Positions 1-5,611 of a DNA stretch of 10,142 nt are shown here, piece by piece. Made by a program: the position numbers and the translations under genes. A model generated the notes under the pieces. That model had not been told where the DNA came from. It made no database searches and worked only from the letters and a program-made list of their open reading frames with translations. Position 1 is the first letter of the stretch; each line of letters starts with the position of its first letter. This DNA comes from Planctomycetales bacterium (GTDB lineage Bacteria > Planctomycetota > Planctomycetia > Pirellulales > Thermoguttaceae): contig SKZG01000465.1 of the NCBI GenBank assembly GCA_007127495.1, forward strand, positions 1 through 10,142, given 5' to 3'.

Positions 1-2667
1 GACCGTCTTTTTGGGAGGTACGTTTTGCCGGGACCGGATATCGCGAACGGCGCGCAGCACGTCTTGAAACCGCGAGAATTGGGCCTCGATTCGCGGGTCG
101 ATTTGGGCACGCTCGGCCTCCGGCCACGGAGCGGCGATCACGCTTGAAGCCACCGGCTCCGGGGCCGCTAAACCGCGCTCGGGGCAGGCAGCGCCCAACC
201 GCTGCCATACGTCCTCGGTCAAAAACGGGATCATCGGGTGCAGCAGGCGCAGGAGAGTGTCGAGGGTGTGGGCGAGTACGCGCTGCGCCGTAGCTCGGGC
301 GTCGCCGTCGCCCAGTCGAGACTTCGCCATCTCCAGAAAGAAGCTGCAAAACTCGTCCCAGGCAAAGTCATACAGCGTGCGGGCGGCGTCGGCGAATTTG
401 TAGCCGGCCAGTAAGTCGGTTACCTGCCGCGTGATGGTGGACAACCGGCTGAGCACCCAGCGGTCTTCGACGGTCAACTCCGACTCGGTTACCCCGCCGG
501 GTGTGTAGTCTGCAAGGTTCATCAGGGCGAAGCGGGAAGCGTTCCACAGTTTGTTGCAGAAATTGCGGGCCAGCTCGAACCGGTCGCTCACCACGGCGCC
601 GCGCGGCAGCGCGCGGTCGGCCGGCTTCTCGGCCCATTGCGTGGCGAACTCGCCCTTGCACGACGGGCAGCGCACCCGCGGCATCACGCGGTTCTCGCGA
701 GTCTGTTCCATGAGCTTCCGGCAGTGCGGGCATTCGAACTCGACCGGCATGCGAATATCTTGCGTTTCCGTGGTCAGGTATGCCAGGCCGAAACGCAGCG
801 AGTCGGCGCCGAACTTCTCCATGACGTCAATCGGATCGACCCCGTTGCCCTTCGATTTCGACATGCCCTCACCATAGCCGTCGAGAATCTTCGGGTGGAT
901 GTACACCTCATGGAACGGAATGCGCCCGACGTTGTACAGGCCGGTGAGCACCATGCGGGCGACCCAGAGGGTGATGATGTCGCGGCTGGTGATGAGTACG
1001 TTGCCGGGATAAAAGTATTCGAGTTCCGGCGTTGCGTCCGGCCAGCCCAGGGTGGAATGCGGCCACAAGGCCGAGCTGAACCAGGTGTCGAGCACGTCCT
1101 GCTCGCGCCGAAGCACGTGGCCGGGCACGGCGTCGTCAGGCAGGTCCTCTTCGAGCGCACAGATGAGCCACTGGCCCGACTCCCCGTCGCGATGCCAAAC
1201 CACGTCGTCGCGGCCGGCGAATGCCATGGCCAGTTCTCTCTCAGAAGCCGTGTCGCAATACCAAACCGGAATCTGGTGGCCCCACCAAAGCTGCCGGCTA
1301 ATGGGCCAATCGCGCTTCTCACTGAGCCAGTCGAGGTAGCCCTTGGCGTAGCGTTCAGGCAGGATGCGCACGCGGCCGTCGGTAACGGCGTCCATGGCCG
1401 TTTGCGCAAGCTGGTCCATCTGCAGGAACCACTGGTCGGTCAGGAGCGGCTCGATGGGCGTTTTCGAGCGGTCACTGTGCGCCAAGTCGATTTCGCGGTC
1501 CTCGACCTTGAGCATGAGTCCCTGCTTCTCGAGGTCGGCCACGACGTCGCGCCGCGCCTTCACGACGGTTTGGCCCGCATACGGGCCCGCCTCGGCGCTC
1601 AGCGTGCCATCCAGGTTCAAAATACTGACCATCGGCAGGTTCCGCCGCATGCCCACTTCATAGTCGTTCGGGTCGTGGGCCGGCGTGATCTTCACGCAGC
1701 CGGTGCCCATTGCGGGCTTGGCCCACTCGTCGGCTACGAGCGGGATTTCGCGGTTTACCAGCGGCAGGAGCACCTTGCGGCCGGCAAGTGCCATGTCGCG
1801 CAACTTCTCCAGGTCGGGCAGCATTTCTTCGCGGCGGCGGCGCACCTCGTCCAACTCGGCCTGCAACTCAGCCCGCTGTCTCGCCGGCGCGGCCTGGAGC
1901 CGGGAGGCCAGCTCCGCCTCGGCCTTCTCCAGCGCGGCGGCGGGGTCCGGGTGAACCGCCACGGCTGTATCGCCCAGCATGGTTTCCGGGCGCGTGGTCG
2001 CGATGGTCACGTGTTTCGGTTCATCGGGCTTCGGGTTGAGAACGGGATAACGGAAGTACCAGAAATGGCCTGGAACCGCCTCGTGGAACACCTCGTCGTC
2101 GCTCACTGCGGTCCGCAGCATGGTGTCCCAGTTCACCAGTCGCTTGCCGCGGTAGATCAGCCCGTCACGGAACATGCGGAAGAACGTGTGGCGGACCGCT
2201 CGGGCGCACACCGGGTCGAGTGTGAAGCGGGTGCGGTGCCAATCGCAGCTACATCCCATCTGCTTCAGTTGGCCCAGGATCCGCGCCTCGTAGTCGTTCT
2301 TCCATTGCCAGATTCGCTCGACCAACCCCTCGCGCCCCAATTCATGCCGGCTGACGCCCTCCTCTTGCAGCAGCCGTCGCTCCACAACGGCCTGGGTGGC
2401 AATGCCCGCGTGATCGGTGCCGGGCATCCAGAGCGTGGCGAACCCCTGCATGCGTTTCTGGCGGATGAGGATGTCCTGGAGCGTGTTGTTCAGGGCGTGC
2501 CCAAGATGCAGTGCCCCGGTCACGTTCGGTGGTGGGATGACAATGCAGTAGGGCTTGCGCGACGGGTCGGGCTCGGCATGGAATAAACCCTGCTCCTCCC
2601 AGAACGGATACCAACGCTCTTGAGCGGATTTGTGATCGTATTGTTTCGGTAACTCGTGCTCTGCCAT
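1..2667 (-). CDS. valS: Valyl-tRNA synthetase (valS), C-terminus off the left edge
   Basis: Class I aminoacyl-tRNA synthetase that attaches valine to tRNA-Val in the cytoplasm. The ATG at 2665-2667 opens MAEHELPKQYDH, and 889 codons are in the window without a stop. Visible landmarks are the HIGH-type motif HLGH at residues 54-57 following PPPNVTGAL, the CP1 editing-domain signatures TTRPET and GTGCVKITPAHDPNDYEVG, the KMSKS motif MSKSK at 602-606, and the start of the anticodon-binding domain, RNFCNKLWNASRF. The E. coli enzyme is about 950 residues, so roughly the last tens of residues, the tRNA-binding C-terminal coiled-coil arm, are missing here. Two insertions stand out: a charged helical stretch at about 243-296 inside CP1, and a CxxC...CxxC module at 646-670 between the catalytic core and the anticodon-binding domain. 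No clear Shine-Dalgarno precedes the start. cimA lies 103 bp upstream on the same strand, so co-transcription is plausible. The identification is secure. Confidence 0.97.
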   Translation of the reverse strand, partial: MAEHELPKQYDHKSAQERWYPFWEEQGLFHAEPDPSRKPYCIVIPPPNVTGALHLGHALNNTLQDILIRQKRMQGFATLWMPGTDHAGIATQAVVERRLLQEEGVSRHELGREGLVERIWQWKNDYEARILGQLKQMGCSCDWHRTRFTLDPVCARAVRHTFFRMFRDGLIYRGKRLVNWDTMLRTAVSDDEVFHEAVPGHFWYFRYPVLNPKPDEPKHVTIATTRPETMLGDTAVAVHPDPAAALEKAEAELASRLQAAPARQRAELQAELDEVRRRREEMLPDLEKLRDMALAGRKVLLPLVNREIPLVADEWAKPAMGTGCVKITPAHDPNDYEVGMRRNLPMVSILNLDGTLSAEAGPYAGQTVVKARRDVVADLEKQGLMLKVEDREIDLAHSDRSKTPIEPLLTDQWFLQMDQLAQTAMDAVTDGRVRILPERYAKGYLDWLSEKRDWPISRQLWWGHQIPVWYCDTASERELAMAFAGRDDVVWHRDGESGQWLICALEEDLPDDAVPGHVLRREQDVLDTWFSSALWPHSTLGWPDATPELEYFYPGNVLITSRDIITLWVARMVLTGLYNVGRIPFHEVYIHPKILDGYGEGMSKSKGNGVDPIDVMEKFGADSLRFGLAYLTTETQDIRMPVEFECPHCRKLMEQTRENRVMPRVRCPSCKGEFATQWAEKPADRALPRGAVVSDRFELARNFCNKLWNASRFALMNLADYTPGGVTESELTVEDRWVLSRLSTITRQVTDLLAGYKFADAARTLYDFAWDEFCSFFLEMAKSRLGDGDARATAQRVLAHTLDTLLRLLHPMIPFLTEDVWQRLGAACPERGLAAPEPVASSVIAAPWPEAERAQIDPRIEAQFSRFQDVLRAVRDIRSRQNVPPKKTV

Positions 2668-2770
2668 AACAATTGCTCGTAGAACTTGGAAAGGACACGT
2701 GCTTGAGGGGCGGCCTCCTGCGCTTGCCCCGCAAACGCGGTGCGACCTGGTGCGTCTGCCGGGCCGGCGT

Positions 2771-4333
2771 TCAGGCTTCACTTTTGTACAGTTTGTATTC
2801 GTAACTATCGAGCAGGGCAATCCAGCTTGCCTCGATAATGTTCTCGCTCACGCCCACGGTGCCCCACACTTCGTCGCGGTCCTGACTTTCGATCACCACG
2901 CGCACCCCGGCAGCCGTGGCGGCCTCCGAGTTGATGACGCGCACCTTATAATCGACCAGGTGCAGTTCGTTCAACACTGGAAACCGTCCGTTCAGCGCCT
3001 TCCGCAGCGCGGCGTCGAGCGCGTCGACGGGGCCGTGCCCCTCAGCGGCTTCGAACCGGATTTGCCCCTCGGTCCGAATCTTGACAATCGCTTCTGCAGT
3101 CACGTCGCCGCCCGACTTGTTATCGACGTTGACGTGGTAGTGAAGCGTTTCGAAGTGCGGCTGAAACGTTCCCTGGCACCGGCGCACCAGCAGGTCGAAG
3201 GAGCCGTCGGCCGCTTCGAACTGATACCCTTCCGCCTCGAGTTCCACGACGCGCCGGAGAATCTGGTCCATCAGGGCGTTGTCGGTATCGGCCGGCAGGC
3301 GCCGCGTGAGGGCCTTGATATTAGCACGGCCGGAAAGTTCGCTCAGCAGGACCCTGCGTTCATTTCCGACCACTTCAGGTGCGATATGCTCGTAACTGGT
3401 CGTGTTGCGCGCCACCGCGCTCACGTGCATGCCTCCCTTGTGCGCGAACGCGCTCTTGCCCACAAACGGTTGGTGCATGTCGAAATTGATGTTGACGGTT
3501 TCGTACACAAAACGCGAGAGTTCGGTCAAGTGCCGAAGCGCGTCGGGCGACAACACGTCATAGCCTTCCTTCTTGACGGCCAGATTGGCGATGACCGAAA
3601 TCAGGTCGGCGTTCCCGCACCGCTCGCCGAACCCGTTGATGGTGCCCTGCACGTGGATGGCGCCGGCATCGACGCCGGCCAGGGTGTTGGCGACGGCCAG
3701 CGCACAATCGTTATGCGCGTGGATACCGACCGGGACGGGAAGCCGTTCGACTGCGGCGCGCGTGCTTGCCGCGATCTCTTCCGACATACTGCCGCCGTTG
3801 GTGTCACACAGGACGACCAACCGCGCGCCGGCGTCGGCAGCGGTGCGGGCGGCTTCGAGTGCGTACTTGGCATCGGCTTTGTAACCGTCGAAGAAGTGTT
3901 CGGCATCGAAGATCACCTCGCGTCCGGCCCTGACCAGCATGGCCACGCTCTCGGCGATCATGGCCAAGTTTTCGTCCCGCGAAGCCTGCAGCACCTCTTC
4001 GACTTGAAACGCCGACGCCTTCCCCACGAGGGTGACCGTCGGGGCGCCGGAATCGAGCAGGGCCCGCAGTCCGGGGTCGGCTTCCGCGCGGGTTCCCTTG
4101 CGGCGCGTCATGCCGAATGCGCAGACGCGGACCGCTTTCAGGTCGAGATCATGCAGGCGGCGAAAGAACTCTGCGTCTTTCTCGTTCGACGCGGGATACC
4201 CCCCCTCGACGTAATCGAACCCGAGTTCGTCGAGCCGCTTCGTGAGCAGGAGCTTGTCCTGCACAGCGAAGTCGACGCCCTCGGCCTGGGCCCCATCGCG
4301 GAGCGTCGTGTCGTAAACTTCGATGCGTTGCAT
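2771..4333 (-). CDS. cimA: (R)-citramalate synthase (cimA)
   Basis: A 520-residue enzyme of the LeuA/homocitrate synthase superfamily, citramalate synthase branch. It condenses acetyl-CoA and pyruvate to (R)-citramalate, the entry to threonine-independent isoleucine synthesis. The N-terminal HMGL-like TIM barrel opens with YDTTLRDGAQAEGV (residues 7-20; D8 is an expected metal ligand). HAHND at 205-209 gives the two metal-binding histidines, and NGFGERCGN (233-241) supplies the conserved barrel loop. The flexible AFAHKGGMH segment (295-303) links to a LeuA-type regulatory dimer domain at about 390-515. The form DTTLRDGAQAEGV with G-Y-P-A-S-N (45-50) fits cimA rather than leuA, which usually reads DTTLRDGEQSPG. 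The ATG is at 4331-4333 and the TGA at 2771-2773. No strong Shine-Dalgarno is visible. The C-terminal domain suggests isoleucine feedback, by family knowledge. Homocitrate synthase is the main alternative and less likely. Confidence 0.93.
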   Translation of the reverse strand: MQRIEVYDTTLRDGAQAEGVDFAVQDKLLLTKRLDELGFDYVEGGYPASNEKDAEFFRRLHDLDLKAVRVCAFGMTRRKGTRAEADPGLRALLDSGAPTVTLVGKASAFQVEEVLQASRDENLAMIAESVAMLVRAGREVIFDAEHFFDGYKADAKYALEAARTAADAGARLVVLCDTNGGSMSEEIAASTRAAVERLPVPVGIHAHNDCALAVANTLAGVDAGAIHVQGTINGFGERCGNADLISVIANLAVKKEGYDVLSPDALRHLTELSRFVYETVNINFDMHQPFVGKSAFAHKGGMHVSAVARNTTSYEHIAPEVVGNERRVLLSELSGRANIKALTRRLPADTDNALMDQILRRVVELEAEGYQFEAADGSFDLLVRRCQGTFQPHFETLHYHVNVDNKSGGDVTAEAIVKIRTEGQIRFEAAEGHGPVDALDAALRKALNGRFPVLNELHLVDYKVRVINSEAATAAGVRVVIESQDRDEVWGTVGVSENIIEASWIALLDSYEYKLYKSEA

Positions 4334-4359
4334 GGCGGTTTTTACGTATCGGATCGTAA

Positions 4360-4545
4360 ATCGAAAAACTCAAACATATCGCGGCGGACCGCACAAGTCA
4401 AGGGGCTGGCTCGTGCGTCAGCGCCCAGTCGGTCCCCTCGCTGCTGCGGCCCTACCATGCCGGCGCCGCGACGAGCGGGCTGATGGCCATGCTCGACGAC
4501 GGGCATCACGACGTGAAGCTCTCGCAAGAGGAGGACGACCGGTAG
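4360..4545 (+). pseudogene. Possible gene remnant, C-terminal fragment without a start
   Basis: The 336-bp gap between cimA and the nitroreductase gene has no intact gene on the plus strand, but one frame reads open from just after a TAA at 4357 to a TAG at 4543-4545. Its last part reads SLLRPYHAGAATSGLMAML followed by DDGHHDVKLSQEEDDR. About 31 of the last 34 codons end in G or C by hand count, similar to the sulfatase gene, and the acidic end looks like a natural C-terminus. No upstream start or Shine-Dalgarno is visible; an internal ATG at 4483 would leave only about 20 residues. I do not recognise the family. It may be the decayed end of a former gene, or chance in a GC-rich sequence. Confidence 0.25.
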
Positions 4546-4594
4546 GAGCGCCTTACGTCGCAACATTCGCGCAACGCGTGCGCAATTTGTAAGC

Positions 4595-4614
4595 CGCCCG
4601 TCGGACTGCGGGCG
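4595..4614 (-). terminator. Weak terminator-like hairpin downstream of the nitroreductase gene
   Basis: A perfect 6-bp GC stem (4595-4600 with 4609-4614) and an 8-base loop lie 55 bases past the nitroreductase stop on its transcribed strand. The sequence after the stem is only mildly T-rich, with no clean T tract, so it is not a canonical Rho-independent terminator. Confidence 0.25.
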
Positions 4615-4669
4615 CAGGGCGCGCTGGGCAGGAAACGTTCGTGGTAAAGGCGAACCTGTCCGAACCGGC

Positions 4670-5230
4670 TCACGCGGGCTGCCACGAAAACGGGTTTCCG
4701 TAGCGGTCCAGGTTGAAGATAGCGTCTTCGCCTTTCCGGGCCTCCGGAGCAGCCGGGTGATTCAATTCGGGCGATGAAGGATAGCCGAGCGGTGTCATGG
4801 CCACCACCTTGACCTGCTGGGGCACGCCTAGCAGCGCCTTGACCTTCGCCTCATCGAAGGCGCCGATCCAGCAGGTTCCCAGGCCCTCCGCAACGGCCGC
4901 CAGCGTCAAGTGGTCCAATGCGATGGCCAAGTCCACGTCCACACTGTTGCCATAGCCTCCCATGCGCTTGTACGCCTGATCCGGAAACCCGCAGCCGACG
5001 ATTGTCACGGGTGCCTCGGCCATCCACGTTTGGCCGTTGGCGGCCTGGGCAAGCTCCTGTCGAAGCGAGTCGCTTGCAGCCAGGATAAAATGCCACGGCT
5101 GGATATTGCAGGCCGATGGGGCCAGGCGCAGCGCCTGGAGCATCCGCTGCATCACCTCCGGCGGAATCGGCTTTTCAGGTGCGTAGGACCGGACACTCCG
5201 CCGCGTCCGGATGGCATCGAGTACGTTCAT
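4670..5230 (-). CDS. Nitroreductase-family FMN flavoprotein
   Basis: A 186-residue protein of the nitroreductase superfamily: FMN-dependent NAD(P)H oxidoreductases that act as dimers in the cytoplasm on nitro compounds, quinones or other acceptors. The FMN phosphate-binding segment is near the N-terminus, TRRSVRSY (residues 9-16). APSACNIQPWHF at 37-48 is the family's hallmark stretch, and GLGTCWIGAF (116-125) is the conserved glycine-rich segment near the flavin. The length is typical of the compact branch of the family. The frame stays open a further 86 codons upstream, but the chosen ATG at 5228-5230 starts exactly where homology should begin (MNVLDAIRTRRSVRSY) and has a good Shine-Dalgarno, AGGAAGG, 6 bases upstream. 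A TTGTCA/TATACT promoter lies 57 bases before it. The physiological substrate cannot be read from the sequence. The gene stands alone, divergent from the sulfatase. Confidence 0.9.
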   Translation of the reverse strand: MNVLDAIRTRRSVRSYAPEKPIPPEVMQRMLQALRLAPSACNIQPWHFILAASDSLRQELAQAANGQTWMAEAPVTIVGCGFPDQAYKRMGGYGNSVDVDLAIALDHLTLAAVAEGLGTCWIGAFDEAKVKALLGVPQQVKVVAMTPLGYPSSPELNHPAAPEARKGEDAIFNLDRYGNPFSWQPA

Positions 5231-5236
5231 GGCCGG

Positions 5237-5243
5237 CCTTCCT
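5237..5243 (-). promoter_or_regulatory. Ribosome binding site of the nitroreductase gene
   Basis: AGGAAGG on the minus strand, 6 bases before the ATG at 5228-5230. It decides the start against the longer open frame that extends upstream. Confidence 0.7.
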
Positions 5244-5286
5244 GTCGTTGATCGCGTTCTTTCGAATATCGGCAATTCGAGGTGAA

Positions 5287-5315
5287 AGTATAAGGCAACC
5301 GACACGAGGTGACAA
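5287..5315 (-). promoter_or_regulatory. Sigma70-like promoter for the nitroreductase gene
   Basis: On the minus strand TTGTCA (5310-5315) is followed by a 17-base spacer and TATACT (5287-5292). Each hexamer matches five of six consensus bases. Transcription would start near 5280, giving a leader of about 50 bases that contains the AGGAAGG ribosome binding site. This is the best-formed promoter I found in the window. It also argues against a longer nitroreductase start upstream of it. Confidence 0.6.
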
Positions 5316-5592
5316 GTGGCGATTCGAGGACATCGGTATTGGACTCTTCGCGACGGCTGTCCTCGAACGGTTGACCGCCGACGTGAGGTCGTCTTCCCGC
5401 TCGAATCGCCCCGATGGGAGAAGCACGCAATAACATCGCCAAATACGTGAACGAGTATGAGTTGGCGGGTGGCGTCAAGCCTCCGCACTCGCTATAATAC
5501 ACCGCGTAAACTGCTAGCTGGGATCCCGGGCGAAAGCCGGCGCCACGAACCAGATCGTCCCTTCACGCCGATTGACCGCCAATGACCCTTCA
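5316..5592. other. Divergent spacer with coding-like scraps
   Basis: The rest of the gap between the nitroreductase and sulfatase genes has no convincing gene. Two plus-strand scraps look faintly coding. One, from 5311 to a TAA at about 5431, contains WRFEDIGIGLFATAVLERL; ATAVLERL distantly recalls the ATAILDRL stretch of IstB-type transposition ATPases. The other, 5414-5497, encodes a 27-codon peptide beginning MGEARNNIAKYVNEYEL. Neither has a Shine-Dalgarno or a full domain, and both may be chance or relics. Confidence 0.3.
5493..5498 (+). promoter_or_regulatory. Candidate -10 element for the sulfatase gene
   Basis: A perfect TATAAT lies 113 bases before the sulfatase ATG, in an otherwise GC-rich stretch. 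At 17-base spacing the -35 position reads TGGCGT, a poor match, so this would need an activator or an alternative sigma factor, or may be fortuitous. Confidence 0.35.
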
Positions 5593-5599
5593 ACCACCC

Positions 5600-5605
5600 A
5601 GGAGG
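5600..5605 (+). promoter_or_regulatory. Ribosome binding site of the sulfatase gene
   Basis: A perfect AGGAGG ends 6 bases before the ATG at 5612. This picks the 5612 start over the in-frame ATG at 5582, which has no such site and would add 10 residues before the signal peptide. Confidence 0.8.
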
Positions 5606-5611
5606 CCCACC

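Noticed and set aside
637..2586. 649-codon plus-strand open frame across the valS region
   Set aside because: It is the complement of valS, which has clear class I synthetase motifs; the plus-strand translation shows no domain and is rich in His/Arg/Val as expected of an antisense shadow in GC-rich DNA.
2699..4483. 594-codon plus-strand open frame across cimA
   Set aside because: Antisense shadow of cimA; no recognisable motif or ribosome binding site.
5231..5488. N-terminal extension of the nitroreductase (start at 5488)
   Set aside because: The extension has no family homology, runs through the TTGTCA/TATACT promoter, and the inner ATG at 5228-5230 has an AGGAAGG ribosome binding site.
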